From: Mesobacillus maritimus
GTDB lineage: Bacteria > Bacillota > Bacilli > Bacillales > Cytobacillaceae
Assembly (NCBI RefSeq): GCF_019749255.1
Contig: NZ_JACWFH010000031.1
Span: 62,001 to 126,000 of the forward strand
Reading direction: 5' to 3'
DNA: 64,000 nt
The notes beneath the pieces were generated by a model. That model did not search any database. It was not told the DNA's origin and saw only the letters and a list, made by a program, of their open reading frames with translations. This document shows positions 55,334 through 64,000 of the stretch, one piece after another. Made by a program: the position numbers and the translations under genes. Position 1 is the stretch's first letter. Each line of letters opens with the position of its first letter.

Positions 55334-57055
55334 ATGTCAGCAAATAAAAAAGACGTAGTCAAACTCCTAGAAACCATTGCAATCTACATGGAGCTAAAAG
55401 GCGAAAACACTTTTAAAGTATCTGCGTTTAGAAAAGCCGCAAATGCATTAGAAGTAGACGATCGCAGTTTAGCTGAAATCGGTGAAGTCACGGCTCTTCC
55501 AGGGATAGGCAAAGGAACGGCTGCCGTCATAGAAGAATATATCAACGAAGGAACGTCTTCAGTTTTAAAAGAATTACAGGAAGAAGTACCAAAAGGTCTA
55601 GTCGCTTTGCTTCAAGTACCTGGACTTGGAGGCAAGAAAATCTCCAAACTACATAAAGAGCTATCGATTGAAGACGCAGAAGGTCTTAAGCAAGCCTGTG
55701 AAGAAGGGAAAATTCGAGAGCTTGCTGGATTCGGTAAAAAATCAGAAGAAAAAATTCTCGCTGCATTAGCAACCATCGGCACACGCCCAGAGCGCTTACC
55801 ATTAGCATATATGCTCCCAATCGCTGAGCAGCTTGAACTCTATTTAGATAAAATAGAAGGAATCGTAAAATATTCACGAGCGGGGAGTTTACGTCGCCAG
55901 CGGGAAACAATTAAGGATCTTGATTTTATTTTGGCTGTGTCTGATGCAGCTAAGGTGAAAGAACAACTAGAGAAACTACCAAAAATTAAAGAAGTTATTG
56001 CGGCTGGAGACACAAAGGTTTCGCTTACGTTTGCACTCGATTATGATGTAAGTGTAGACTTCCGTCTAGTCGAACCAGAAGAGTATAGTACCGCTCTTCA
56101 TCATTTTACAGGGTCAAAGGACCATAACGTTCGGATGAGACAACTCGCAAAGGAAAAAGGTGAAAAGATTAGTGAATATGGCGTAGAGAACGTAGAAACA
56201 GGAGACGTCCATACCTTTGAAACAGAGGAAGCCTTTTATCATCACTTTCAATTGCCTTTTATTCCACCGGAGTTACGTGAAGATGGAAGCGAAGTAGAGC
56301 AGTATAAAGAGGATTTAAATTTAATCACCTTACCAGCAATCAAGGGTGATCTGCATATGCACTCAGCTTGGAGTGATGGAGCACATTCACTTGAAGATAT
56401 GGCTGAAGCGTGCCGAGCACGTGGATATCGGTATATGGCGATAACTGACCACTCTCAGTACTTAAAAGTAGCAAACGGACTTACACCTGAGCGAATTCGG
56501 AAGCAAATTGAAGAAGTGCGCAAGCTAAATGCAAAATACAATGATTTTACCATTTTAACTGGAATTGAAATGGATATTTTGCCAGATGGAACTTTAGATT
56601 TTGACGACGAGTTGTTAGCGGATTTGGATTTGGTAATTGCGTCAATTCATTCGTCTTTCGCACAACCGAGAGAGAAAATTATGGACCGTTTACGAAATGC
56701 GTTAACTAATCCTCATGTTGATATTATTGCCCATCCGACTGGTAGGCTGATTGGCAGACGAGATGGTTATGATGTGGATATAGATAGGCTGATTCAGTTA
56801 GCGAAGGAAAGCAATACCGCCTTGGAATTAAATGCAAATCCAAATCGGCTTGATCTTGCTACAGAACATCTTCGCAAAGCTCAAGAAGCAGGAGTGAAAA
56901 TCGTAATAAATACAGATGCTCATAAGATGGAAACACTTGAACATATGAGTATTGGGGTATCGGCAGCTAGAAAAGGATGGATTAAAGAAAGTTCCGTTTT
57001 AAATGCAATGGACTTAAAAGACTTGCTTGATTTTCTTCATCAGCGTAACAAATAA
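55334..57055 (+). CDS. polX: Family X DNA polymerase / PHP exonuclease PolX
   Basis: Base-excision and gap-filling polymerase with 3'-5' exonuclease. The N-terminal HhH/8-kDa region (about 1-110; VTALPGIGKGTAAVIEEYI, VPGLGGKKI) is followed by the nucleotidyltransferase palm (about 150-315; IKDLDFILAVSD, DVSVDFRLV) and a C-terminal PHP domain (about 335-570) with GDLHMHSAWSDGAH and INTDAHKME metal ligands. The ATG at 55334 follows GGCAGGTG and gives 573 residues. The longer frame begins inside the interspersed repeat. It precedes mutS2 by 33 bp. Confidence 0.95.
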   Translation: MSANKKDVVKLLETIAIYMELKGENTFKVSAFRKAANALEVDDRSLAEIGEVTALPGIGKGTAAVIEEYINEGTSSVLKELQEEVPKGLVALLQVPGLGGKKISKLHKELSIEDAEGLKQACEEGKIRELAGFGKKSEEKILAALATIGTRPERLPLAYMLPIAEQLELYLDKIEGIVKYSRAGSLRRQRETIKDLDFILAVSDAAKVKEQLEKLPKIKEVIAAGDTKVSLTFALDYDVSVDFRLVEPEEYSTALHHFTGSKDHNVRMRQLAKEKGEKISEYGVENVETGDVHTFETEEAFYHHFQLPFIPPELREDGSEVEQYKEDLNLITLPAIKGDLHMHSAWSDGAHSLEDMAEACRARGYRYMAITDHSQYLKVANGLTPERIRKQIEEVRKLNAKYNDFTILTGIEMDILPDGTLDFDDELLADLDLVIASIHSSFAQPREKIMDRLRNALTNPHVDIIAHPTGRLIGRRDGYDVDIDRLIQLAKESNTALELNANPNRLDLATEHLRKAQEAGVKIVINTDAHKMETLEHMSIGVSAARKGWIKESSVLNAMDLKDLLDFLHQRNK

Positions 57056-57088
57056 AGCCGAGCCCTCGCAAAAAAGGAGGCTACACCA

Positions 57089-59440
57089 TTGCAGCAAAGA
57101 GTGTTAAAAACGCTTGAATTTGATAAAATTCGAGACCAGATGCTAGAACATGTCTCATCCCCATTAGGACAAGAAAGGGCAAGAAATCTTGTACCATCTA
57201 CGGATTATGAAGAAGTCGTAAGGTTACAAGAAGAAACGGATGAAGCAGCAAAAGTCCTTCGATTAAAAGGGAATGTACCGCTTGGTGGAATATACGACAT
57301 CCGCCCACATGTGAAAAGGGCTGTAATCGGAGGAATGCTAAGCCCACATGAGCTTAATCAAACGGCCAGTACTGTCCATGCAAGCCGACAAATGAAACGA
57401 TTTATCAACGATATGGCTGAAGAAACAGAGTTGCCCATTTTAACAGTGCTTGCGGAAGAAATCATCGTCTTAGCAGATGTTGAGGATAAAATTAAGCAAG
57501 CAATTGATGAAAGTGGTGAAGTTCTTGATAGTGCAAGTGATGCGCTGCGTACTCTCCGCCAACAACTTCGAACCAGGGAAGCGCGAGTGCGTGAGCGTCT
57601 AGAAAGCATGATTCGTTCTTCAAATGCACAGAAAATGCTTTCTGATGCAATTATTACCATTCGTAATGACCGTTACGTTATTCCAGTAAAGCAAGAATAT
57701 CGTGGTCATTATGGTGGGATTGTCCATGACCAAAGTTCGTCAGGACAAACATTATTCATTGAGCCACAGTCGGTTGTACAACTGAACAATGAGTTACAAG
57801 AAATCCGGATAAAAGAGCATCAAGAGATAGAACGAATCTTGATTGAACTTTCACTCCTAGTAGGGGAGTACCATGATGAACTTCTTCATATTGTGAAAAT
57901 ACTTGCTGACCTTGATTTTATGTTTGCAAAGGCGCGTTATAGCCATAAAATTAAAGGAACGAAACCAAGTGTGAACGATAAAGGAATTATCAAATTGTTT
58001 CAGGCTCGCCATCCGTTGATTGCCATAGAAGAGATTGTACCGAATACCATCACACTGGGGGAGGACTATACAACAATTGTTATAACCGGTCCGAATACAG
58101 GTGGGAAAACGGTCACCCTTAAAACTCTAGGGTTATGTACGCTCATGGCCCAAGCTGGACTGCAAATTCCAGCACTAGATGGTTCAGAAATTGCCGTTTT
58201 CGATGCTGTATATGCTGATATTGGCGATGAACAATCAATCGAGCAAAGTTTAAGTACCTTCTCTTCGCATATGGTCAATATTGTTGATATCTTAAAGCGC
58301 GTTGACTTTAATAGCTTAGTGTTATTTGACGAACTAGGGGCAGGAACAGATCCTCAGGAAGGAGCTGCTCTTGCGATTTCCATTCTTGATGAAGTGTACA
58401 AACGTGGTGCAAGGGTTATAGCGACCACGCATTATCCAGAATTGAAGGCTTATGGATATAACCGTGAAGGTGTTATTAACGCAAGTGTTGAGTTTGATGT
58501 TGAAACACTTAGCCCAACATATAAATTATTAATTGGAGTTCCTGGTCGAAGTAATGCCTTTGAGATTTCCAAGCGTTTAGGTTTGAATGATTCTGTTATT
58601 GAAAAAGCTAAAGGATATATAAGTGCCGATAGCAATCAAGTTGAAAACATGATTGCATCTCTTGAAACAAGTAAGCGTCTTGCGGAAAGAGAAGCAGAAG
58701 AAGCGCATGAGCTTCTGCAGGCGGCAGAATTGCTCCATAAAGATTTGCAAAAACAAATGGTTGCTTATTATGAACGAAAAGATGAGTTAGTTGAGAAAGC
58801 GAAGGAAAAAGCCGCTGTAATCGTTGAAAAGGCGAGAGAAGAAGCTGAAGATGTGATCCGTGACTTAAGGAAATTAAGGCTTGAAAAAAGTGCGGAAGTA
58901 AAAGAGCATGAACTTATTGATGCTAGAAGACGGCTTGCCGAAGCAGCTCCTGAAAAAAGCATTAAAAAAACGACGAAGGCGAAGGCGCCTAAGCATGATT
59001 TTCAACCAGGTGATGAAGTGAAGGTAACAACCTTTGGTCAAAAGGGGCATTTGATCAAGAAGAGTTCCGATCAAGAATGGGAAGTGCAAATCGGTATCTT
59101 GAAAATGAAGGTTAAGGAGAGCGATATGGAATATATCGAAACTCCAAAACCAAAGGAAGTACGACAGGTTGCGATGGTTAAAGGAAGAGACTCTCATGTT
59201 GGACTTGAGTTAGATTTACGCGGAGAACGTTATGAAGCAGCATTAATGAGAGTGGAAAAGTATATCGACGATGCTTTACTAGCTGGGTATCCTAGAGTAT
59301 CGATTATTCATGGAAAAGGGACAGGTGCTTTGATGCGTGGCGTCCAGGAGTATTTAAAAAACCATCGTTCTGTTAAAAGAGCTCGCTTTGGAGAAGCGGG
59401 TGAAGGTGGTACTGGAGTGACTATCGTCGAATTTAAATGA
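57089..59440 (+). CDS. mutS2: MutS2 ATPase/nuclease
   Basis: MutS-family ATPase that lacks the mismatch-recognition domain; linked in other bacteria to suppression of homologous recombination and to rescue of collided ribosomes. Core helices (about 1-300) precede the ATPase with Walker [15 protein letters not shown] (about 330-343) and Walker [15 protein letters not shown] coiled coil (about 515-640) and a C-terminal Smr domain (about 705-783; [25 protein letters not shown]) follow. It has 783 residues. It starts at TTG behind AAAGGAGG. Confidence 0.95.
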   Translation: MQQRVLKTLEFDKIRDQMLEHVSSPLGQERARNLVPSTDYEEVVRLQEETDEAAKVLRLKGNVPLGGIYDIRPHVKRAVIGGMLSPHELNQTASTVHASRQMKRFINDMAEETELPILTVLAEEIIVLADVEDKIKQAIDESGEVLDSASDALRTLRQQLRTREARVRERLESMIRSSNAQKMLSDAIITIRNDRYVIPVKQEYRGHYGGIVHDQSSSGQTLFIEPQSVVQLNNELQEIRIKEHQEIERILIELSLLVGEYHDELLHIVKILADLDFMFAKARYSHKIKGTKPSVNDKGIIKLFQARHPLIAIEEIVPNTITLGEDYTTIVITGPNTGGKTVTLKTLGLCTLMAQAGLQIPALDGSEIAVFDAVYADIGDEQSIEQSLSTFSSHMVNIVDILKRVDFNSLVLFDELGAGTDPQEGAALAISILDEVYKRGARVIATTHYPELKAYGYNREGVINASVEFDVETLSPTYKLLIGVPGRSNAFEISKRLGLNDSVIEKAKGYISADSNQVENMIASLETSKRLAEREAEEAHELLQAAELLHKDLQKQMVAYYERKDELVEKAKEKAAVIVEKAREEAEDVIRDLRKLRLEKSAEVKEHELIDARRRLAEAAPEKSIKKTTKAKAPKHDFQPGDEVKVTTFGQKGHLIKKSSDQEWEVQIGILKMKVKESDMEYIETPKPKEVRQVAMVKGRDSHVGLELDLRGERYEAALMRVEKYIDDALLAGYPRVSIIHGKGTGALMRGVQEYLKNHRSVKRARFGEAGEGGTGVTIVEFK

Positions 59441-59455
59441 TTGGTGGGGAGTTCA

Positions 59456-59860
59456 ATGGATCGATTTTGGGGAAATGATTTTGTGATGACAGCTGGTTAT
59501 TACAGTGTAGTCATACTTTGCACCATTGTCTTTCTAGCTATATTTGAAATCGTAACGAAGTATCGTAACTGGGAAGAAATTAAAAATGGAAATTTATCGG
59601 TAGCAATGGCGACAGGTGGGAAAATATTTGGGGTAGCAAATATTTTCCGCCACTCTATTGCTCAACATGAATCTTTAATTAGTATGATTAGTTGGGGAGT
59701 GTTTGGGTTTATCCTCCTGCTAATAGGGTATTTTATCTTTGAATTTTTGACCCCGAAGTTTAATATTGATATAGAGATTCAGAATGACAACCGAGCAGTT
59801 GGCCTAATCTCATTGATTATTTCAGTTGGTTTAAGCTATGTCATTGGAGCAGGCATCTGA
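59456..59860 (+). CDS. yshE: DUF350-type membrane protein YshE
   Basis: Small membrane protein of 134 residues with four hydrophobic segments (about 12-34, 48-62, 75-98 and 112-132). The pattern fits the DUF350/YshE family of unknown function. The ATG at 59456 has GGGGAG five bases upstream; the frame starting at TTG 59441 would include that site. It is 15 bp after mutS2 and probably co-transcribed with it. A 27-codon ORF follows. Confidence 0.83.
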   Translation: MDRFWGNDFVMTAGYYSVVILCTIVFLAIFEIVTKYRNWEEIKNGNLSVAMATGGKIFGVANIFRHSIAQHESLISMISWGVFGFILLLIGYFIFEFLTPKFNIDIEIQNDNRAVGLISLIISVGLSYVIGAGI

Positions 59861-59875
59861 TAAGGGGAGAATGAG

Positions 59876-59959
59876 TTGGAGAAATTAGCAAAAGTTTTAA
59901 TGGTGTTATCAGGATTTTTTGTGTTATTGGGGTTAGTTTATATCTTGTTTCTAGCTTAA
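59876..59959 (+). CDS. Possible 27-residue membrane peptide
   Basis: TTG at 59876 follows AAGGGGAG by six bases and opens a 27-codon frame. The product begins MEKLAKVLMVLSG and continues as one unbroken hydrophobic helix to the stop. It lies 15 bp after yshE and before the terminator at 59990, so it would be the last gene of polX-mutS2-yshE. I know no family for it. The ribosome-binding site, position and single transmembrane helix support it; the short length leaves chance as an alternative. Confidence 0.5.
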   Translation: MEKLAKVLMVLSGFFVLLGLVYILFLA

Positions 59960-59989
59960 ATAAAACTATATTAATATTCTTTATAAAAG

Positions 59990-60018
59990 AGGCGACCAAA
60001 GAGGTTGCCTTTTTTTAT
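59990..60018 (+). terminator. polX-mutS2-yshE terminator
   Basis: AGGCGACC pairs with GGTTGCCT (one G-T pair) over five bases, with seven T residues after. Confidence 0.88.
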
Positions 60019-60053
60019 ATCCAAGCATCATAAGTAAATATTAATTATTCTAA

Positions 60054-60082
60054 TTGTCAATAAATTATCCACATATTATAAT
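60054..60082 (+). promoter_or_regulatory. lcfA promoter
   Basis: TTGTCA (60054-60059) and TATAAT (60077-60082) are exactly 17 bp apart, 53 bp before the start. No FadR-box of the type found at 61939 is visible here. Confidence 0.8.
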
Positions 60083-60134
60083 AAAAAAGAAACATATAAA
60101 TATTCTGAATAATAGCTTAAAAGGGGGTTTTATT

Positions 60135-61835
60135 ATGTCAGAGAAACCATGGTTAGCACAATACCCACCAGAAATACCTGCGACACTAGATATTGAGGGA
60201 ATTCCGGTACAAGAATATTTAAACAGAACAGCAAGAGACTATCCTGATAAAATTGCGATTCATTTTATGGGAAAAGAAATGAGCTACAGGCAGCTCTATA
60301 AATCTGCCAACAAAGTAGCAGCTTACCTGCAATCGCTTGGGATTGAGAAAGGTGACCGAGTGGCGATTATGCTTCCGAATATGCCTGCAGGGGTCATTAG
60401 TTATTTTGGTGTTTTAATCGCAGGTGGGGTTGTCGTACAAACGAACCCACTTTATACAGAGAGAGAATTAGAATATCAAATGAAAGATTCAGGTGCAAAA
60501 GCAATCATTGCTTTTGATTTGCTATATCCACGTGTCTCGAAGATTAAAGCACAAACTAACTTAGAACATATTATTGTAACCGCTATCAAAGATTTCTTGC
60601 CTTTCCCTAAAAACTTGATTTATCCTTTTATCCAGAAAAAGCAAAATGGAATCGTTGTAAACGTAAAGCATGAAGGAAACAATCATTTGCTTACCGAGAT
60701 ATTAAAGCAACCCCAAAAGAGTTTAACTTTGCATGAGTTTGACTTTAGTGAGGACCTAGCTTTATTGCAATATACTGGGGGGACTACTGGTTTTCCAAAA
60801 GGGGTTATGATTACGCATGAGAATCTAGTTTCTAATGCGGCGATGTGTGTAGCTTGGCTCTATAAGGCCAGACCTGGCCAAGAAGTGGTCCTAGGAGTTC
60901 TCCCGTTTTTTCATGTATATGGAATGACAACGGTGATGATTCTTTCCGTCTTGCAGGCACAGAAGATGGTGCTAATTCCTAAGTTTGATGTCGACACGAT
61001 TTTAAAAACCATTGAAAAACAACGCCCTACCCTATTTCCAGGTGCGCCAACGATGTATATTGGATTGTTAAATCATCCTGATTTAATGAAATATGACCTT
61101 TCGTCAATAAATGCTTGTATCAGTGGCTCCGCTCCACTTCCAGTTGAGGTACAACAAAGATTTGAGGAATTGACCGGCGGAAGTTTAGTTGAAGGATACG
61201 GATTAACGGAAGCTTCACCTGTTACTCATTCTAACTTCCTTTGGGATAAAAAACCTGTAGCAGGGAGTATAGGGGTACCGTACCCATCTACCGATGCTAA
61301 AATTTTGTCTTTAGAAACAGGAGAACCTCTTGAACAAGGAGAAATTGGCGAATTAGCTGTGTCTGGTCCTCAAATCATGAAGGGGTACTGGAACCGTCCC
61401 GAAGAATCTGCAGAAGTCTTAAAGGATGGCTGGCTCCTTACAGGTGACGTTGGGTATATGGACGAAGAAGGGTACTTTTATATTGTTGATCGTAAAAAAG
61501 ATATGATTATCGCAGGGGGATTCAATATCTATCCTCGTGAGGTAGAAGAAATTTTATATGAACATCCGGCAGTAATGGAGGCAGCTGTTGCAGGTATTCC
61601 CGATCCTTATCGTGGAGAAACTGTTAAAGCCTATATTGTATTAAAAGAAGGGCATCAAATAACAGAAGAAGAGTTAAATGAATTTGCTCGTAAACATCTA
61701 GCAGCCTATAAAGTTCCAAGGTATTATGACTTCCGAAAAGAGCTTCCAAAAACAGCAGTTGGGAAAGTTCTACGGAGAACTTTAGTGGAAGAGGAAAAAG
61801 CCAAGCAAAATACGGACGATAAAAAGCAGGCATAA
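60135..61835 (+). CDS. lcfA: Long-chain fatty-acid-CoA ligase
   Basis: Activates fatty acids to acyl-CoA through an acyl-adenylate, feeding beta-oxidation; associated with the inner face of the membrane. Adenylate-forming motifs are YTGGTTGFPKGVMITHENL (A3), GYGLTEASPVTHSN (A5), GWLLTGDVGYMDEEGYFYIVDRKKD region (core GDVGYMDEEGYF, A7-A8) and the A10 lysine in LPKTAVGKVLRR. It has 566 residues from the ATG at 60135, which follows AAAAGGGGG. The longer frame from 60054 starts in the promoter. Confidence 0.95.
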   Translation: MSEKPWLAQYPPEIPATLDIEGIPVQEYLNRTARDYPDKIAIHFMGKEMSYRQLYKSANKVAAYLQSLGIEKGDRVAIMLPNMPAGVISYFGVLIAGGVVVQTNPLYTERELEYQMKDSGAKAIIAFDLLYPRVSKIKAQTNLEHIIVTAIKDFLPFPKNLIYPFIQKKQNGIVVNVKHEGNNHLLTEILKQPQKSLTLHEFDFSEDLALLQYTGGTTGFPKGVMITHENLVSNAAMCVAWLYKARPGQEVVLGVLPFFHVYGMTTVMILSVLQAQKMVLIPKFDVDTILKTIEKQRPTLFPGAPTMYIGLLNHPDLMKYDLSSINACISGSAPLPVEVQQRFEELTGGSLVEGYGLTEASPVTHSNFLWDKKPVAGSIGVPYPSTDAKILSLETGEPLEQGEIGELAVSGPQIMKGYWNRPEESAEVLKDGWLLTGDVGYMDEEGYFYIVDRKKDMIIAGGFNIYPREVEEILYEHPAVMEAAVAGIPDPYRGETVKAYIVLKEGHQITEEELNEFARKHLAAYKVPRYYDFRKELPKTAVGKVLRRTLVEEEKAKQNTDDKKQA

Positions 61836-61860
61836 TGGAAAGCCGAAATTGGCTTTTCGT
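61836..61860 (+). terminator. Weak hairpin after lcfA
   Basis: GAAAGCC pairs with GGCTTTT-C over a six-base loop, then TCGTATTG. Only partial termination is expected because the T run is broken. Confidence 0.5.
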
Positions 61861-61902
61861 ATTGAAAATTTGGATTAGCCTTGAAAAGAAAGCTATAATT
61901 TC

Positions 61903-61931
61903 TTGACAGATAAGGATGATGATACTATTAT
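61903..61931 (+). promoter_or_regulatory. fadR promoter
   Basis: TTGACA (61903-61908) and TATTAT (61926-61931) are 17 bp apart, a strong sigma-A promoter with the FadR box just downstream. Confidence 0.85.
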
Positions 61932-61938
61932 AAAATTA

Positions 61939-61956
61939 TGAATGACGATTCATTCA
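61939..61956. promoter_or_regulatory. FadR operator
   Basis: TGAATGACGATTCATTCA matches the B. subtilis FadR box TGAATGANTANTCATTCA at all but one fixed position. It overlaps the expected start of transcription, so FadR should repress its own gene together with fadB and etfB. Confidence 0.85.
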
Positions 61957-62036
61957 TTTATTTGAAATTAAAAGGATTGAGGACTAAGGTATCCTCTATA
62001 AACTTACATTTTCCTGGCTAGAGAGGGGTGAAAAAA

Positions 62037-62633
62037 ATGAAAAGGAATAGACCAAAGTATATGCAAATTATTGATGCGGCTGTAGTTGTTATAGCTGAAA
62101 AGGGCTACCATCAGGCACAAGTTTCAAAGATTGCAAAGCAAGCTGGAGTAGCTGATGGTACCATTTACTTGTATTTTAGGAATAAAGAAGATATATTGAT
62201 CTCCCTCTTCCAGGAAAAAATGGGTAACTTTATTGAATTAATTGAAGGTAAAATAGCAGGAAAAACTACGGCAGTGGAGAAGTTATTAATGTTGGTAGAA
62301 TCACATTTGGAATGGGTGGCCGGGGATAGTCATCTTGCCATCGTTACTCAGCTAGAATTAAGACAATCTAACAAGGACTTACGTCTAAAAATTAATGACG
62401 TTCTAAAAGGATATCTTAAGCTGATTGATAAGATTGTCGTAGAGGGAATTGAGCGAGACGAGTTTCGCAAAAACCTTGATGTGCGACTTGCAAGACAGAT
62501 GATCTTCGGAACAATAGATGAAACGGTAACAACTTGGGTAATGAGTGATGCAAAATATGACCTCCTATCCTTAGCAGGGCCGTTGCATCAAATGCTTGTA
62601 AACGGATGTGGCTATCAAACAGCAGGTAATTAA
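62037..62633 (+). CDS. fadR: Fatty-acid degradation repressor FadR (YsiA), TetR family
   Basis: TetR-type repressor of beta-oxidation genes; long-chain acyl-CoA releases it from DNA. The helix-turn-helix is near the start (VSKIAKQAGVADGTIYLYF, about 28-46) and is nearly identical to that of B. subtilis FadR, as are ELRQSNKDLR and RLARQMIFGTIDETVTTWVM. It has 198 residues. The ATG at 62037 follows GAGAGGGGTG; the GTG at 62028 overlaps that site. Its operator sits in its own promoter. Confidence 0.94.
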   Translation: MKRNRPKYMQIIDAAVVVIAEKGYHQAQVSKIAKQAGVADGTIYLYFRNKEDILISLFQEKMGNFIELIEGKIAGKTTAVEKLLMLVESHLEWVAGDSHLAIVTQLELRQSNKDLRLKINDVLKGYLKLIDKIVVEGIERDEFRKNLDVRLARQMIFGTIDETVTTWVMSDAKYDLLSLAGPLHQMLVNGCGYQTAGN

Positions 62634-62688
62634 CACATAATGTCACTCTGCTACCGGAAACAACAGCAGGGGAAAAGGAGGGGAACAT

Positions 62689-63459
62689 GTGGAAAATCTA
62701 AAATGGGCAATTGAGGAAAGGGTAGCAACAATCACGATTACCCGTCCTCCGGCCAATGCACTTTCTTCTGGTTTAATTACCGATCTTGCGGCTGTGTTGG
62801 ATCAAGTTGAAAACAATGATGAAGTTAGAGTTGTTTTGATTCATGGGGAAGGAAAGTTCTTCTCAGCAGGCGCGGATATTAAAGAATTTACGACTATTAA
62901 AGGGGACGGATTTGAGAATCTCTCTGAAAATGGTCAAAACGTTTTCGAACGGATGGAGTCATTTCCAAAGCCAATCATCGCTGCCATCCATGGTGCCGCT
63001 TTAGGTGGTGGGCTTGAGCTTGCAATGGCTTGCCATATCCGTCTAGTGACGGAAAATGCAAAGCTAGGTCTTCCAGAGCTTCAATTAGGATTGATTCCTG
63101 GTTTTGCCGGCACGCAAAGACTCCCTCGTTATGTAGGAACTGCTAGAGCTGCTGAGATGATGATTACGAGTGAACCAATCACAGGACAGGAAGCTGTTCA
63201 ATATGGTCTGGCAAATCATGCGTACTCTGATGAAGACATTCTTGAAAACGCCTACATATTGGCGAAGAAAATGGCTCAAAAAAGCCCAATCTCCGTTAAG
63301 GCAACTCTTAATCTATTAAACTATGCAAAAACTGGTCAATTTTATGAGGGTATTAAGAAAGAAGCACAACTATTTGGAGAAGTGTTTGTTTCAGAAGACG
63401 CCAAAGAAGGTATTACTGCATTTCTGGAGAAACGTAGGCCAGAATTTAAAGGTAGATAA
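62689..63459 (+). CDS. fadB: Enoyl-CoA hydratase (FadB/YsiB)
   Basis: Crotonase-fold hydratase adding water to trans-2-enoyl-CoA in beta-oxidation. The oxyanion-hole segments are GEGKFFSAGADIKEF and HGAALGGGLELAMACH; the catalytic glutamates are in the LGLPELQLGLIPGFAGTQRL region (core PELQLGLIPG). It has 256 residues. The start is GTG behind AAAAGGAGGG. It lies 55 bp after fadR and 88 bp before etfB in the FadR-controlled operon. In B. subtilis the symbol fadB is used for this protein; it is not the E. coli multifunctional FadB. Confidence 0.92.
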   Translation: MENLKWAIEERVATITITRPPANALSSGLITDLAAVLDQVENNDEVRVVLIHGEGKFFSAGADIKEFTTIKGDGFENLSENGQNVFERMESFPKPIIAAIHGAALGGGLELAMACHIRLVTENAKLGLPELQLGLIPGFAGTQRLPRYVGTARAAEMMITSEPITGQEAVQYGLANHAYSDEDILENAYILAKKMAQKSPISVKATLNLLNYAKTGQFYEGIKKEAQLFGEVFVSEDAKEGITAFLEKRRPEFKGR

Positions 63460-63547
63460 ACGGCTTATTTTTCAATATATTTTTTTATCCTGACTTTTTT
63501 CAATCTTTGGAACTAAATGAAAGTTAGAATTCTTAGGAGGGGAAATA

Positions 63548-64000
63548 ATGAACATCTACGTTTTATTGAAAAGAACCTTTGACACTGAGGAAAAGATTAC
63601 GATTTCCGGCGGAAAGATTAATGAAGAGGGCGCTGAGTTTATCATCAACCCTTATGATGAATATGCGATTGAAGAAGCAATCCAAGTTCGCGATGCGAAT
63701 GGTGGAGAAGTAACAGTTATTTCAGTTGGAACTGAAGAAGGCGAAAAACAACTTCGGACTGCCCTTGCAATGGGAGCAGATAAAGCTGTGTTAATTAATA
63801 CTGAGGACGACGTTGAAGAAGGCGACCAATTTACAACAGCAAAAATTATTGCTGAATACCTAAAAGATAAAGAAGTAGATTTGATTCTTGCTGGTAACGT
63901 TGCCATTGATGGCGGTTCTGGTCAAGTTGGTCCACGCGTAGCAGACGCGCTAGATATCCCTTATGTTACAACGATTACAAATTTAGAAATCGATGGAACA
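63548..64000 (+). CDS. etfB: Electron transfer flavoprotein beta subunit, 3' end outside the window
   Basis: Carries electrons from acyl-CoA dehydrogenases to the respiratory chain with EtfA. The first 151 codons are present, starting MNIYVLLKRTFDTEEK behind TTAGGAGGGG. The ETF-beta pattern is visible in NPYDEYAIEEAIQ, ISVGTEEGEKQLRTALAMGADKAV and LILAGNVAIDGGSGQVGP (AMP-binding region). About 100 codons are cut off by the window end. Position after fadB matches B. subtilis, where etfA follows. Confidence 0.95.
   Translation, partial: MNIYVLLKRTFDTEEKITISGGKINEEGAEFIINPYDEYAIEEAIQVRDANGGEVTVISVGTEEGEKQLRTALAMGADKAVLINTEDDVEEGDQFTTAKIIAEYLKDKEVDLILAGNVAIDGGSGQVGPRVADALDIPYVTTITNLEIDGT

Noticed and set aside
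60101-60111. FadR box at the lcfA promoter (TATTCTGAATA)
   Set aside because: The small palindrome shares only TGAAT with the FadR consensus.

Overview
The window is a low-GC, Gram-positive chromosomal segment from an endospore-forming member of the Bacillaceae (Bacillus/Neobacillus-like; the genus cannot be fixed from this sequence alone). Gene order closely follows the Bacillus subtilis ytkL-dnaE-accDA-pfkA-pyk-citZ-icd-mdh-phoPR-polA-gapB-dnaBI-thrS-infC-pheST-mutS2-lcfA-etfB backbone. Spore functions are present (ytrHI, ytvI, ytaF, ytxC, sspI). T-boxes, an L20 leader and sigma-A, -E, -G and -W type promoters can be recognised. I find no rRNA, tRNA, CRISPR array, phage or transposase gene.

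Layout. 1-735: a terminator, then a 51-bp tandem repeat array. 735-8160: deoC with DeoR-type half-sites, an M24 peptidase, ytkL, a small membrane protein, ytoI, ytpI, nrnA and the sporulation pair ytrHI. 8159-18572: dnaE, malic enzyme, a FadR-family regulator, accDA, pfkA and pyk. This is a carbon-to-malonyl-CoA block with two matching palindromes that look like the regulator's operators. 18705-25619: fxsA, ytvI, ytwI, the TCA genes citZ-icd-mdh and a MaoC-like protein. 25746-35210: phoPR, hflKC (not in this place in B. subtilis), polA, mutM, ytaF and coaE. 35476-39844: gapB with CcpN-type sites, a 480-bp gap holding a possible structured RNA, nrdR and the helicase loaders dnaB-dnaI. 39845-45031: a 53-bp repeat array, ytxC, T-box-thrS, and the L20 leader with infC-rpmI-rplT. 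45088-52621: ysdA, ysdB, an alpha-helical dUTPase, ysdC, sspI, ysgA and T-box-pheST. 52622-64000: a second 53-bp array, rnhC, zapA-cvpA, polX-mutS2-yshE with a 27-codon ORF, and the fatty-acid degradation cluster lcfA-fadR-fadB-etfB, which is cut by the window end.

How the genes work together. Central carbon flow dominates: PfkA, Pyk, YtsJ, AccDA, CitZ-Icd-Mdh and the gluconeogenic GapB, opposed by beta-oxidation under FadR. DNA replication and repair (DnaE, PolA, MutM, DnaB, DnaI, RnhC, PolX, MutS2, NrdR) and translation (ThrS, PheST, IF3, L35, L20) fill most of the rest.

Novelty. I see no clear undescribed multi-gene system; the protein-coding content is conventional. The best leads are non-coding. 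They are a 53-bp minisatellite family at two loci 13 kb apart with a shared terminal unit, hairpin-forming interspersed elements with internally deleted solo copies, an unassigned structured region upstream of nrdR, paired TGTGAA/TTCACA half-sites before pfkA and citZ, and the operator pair predicted for the FadR-family regulator.
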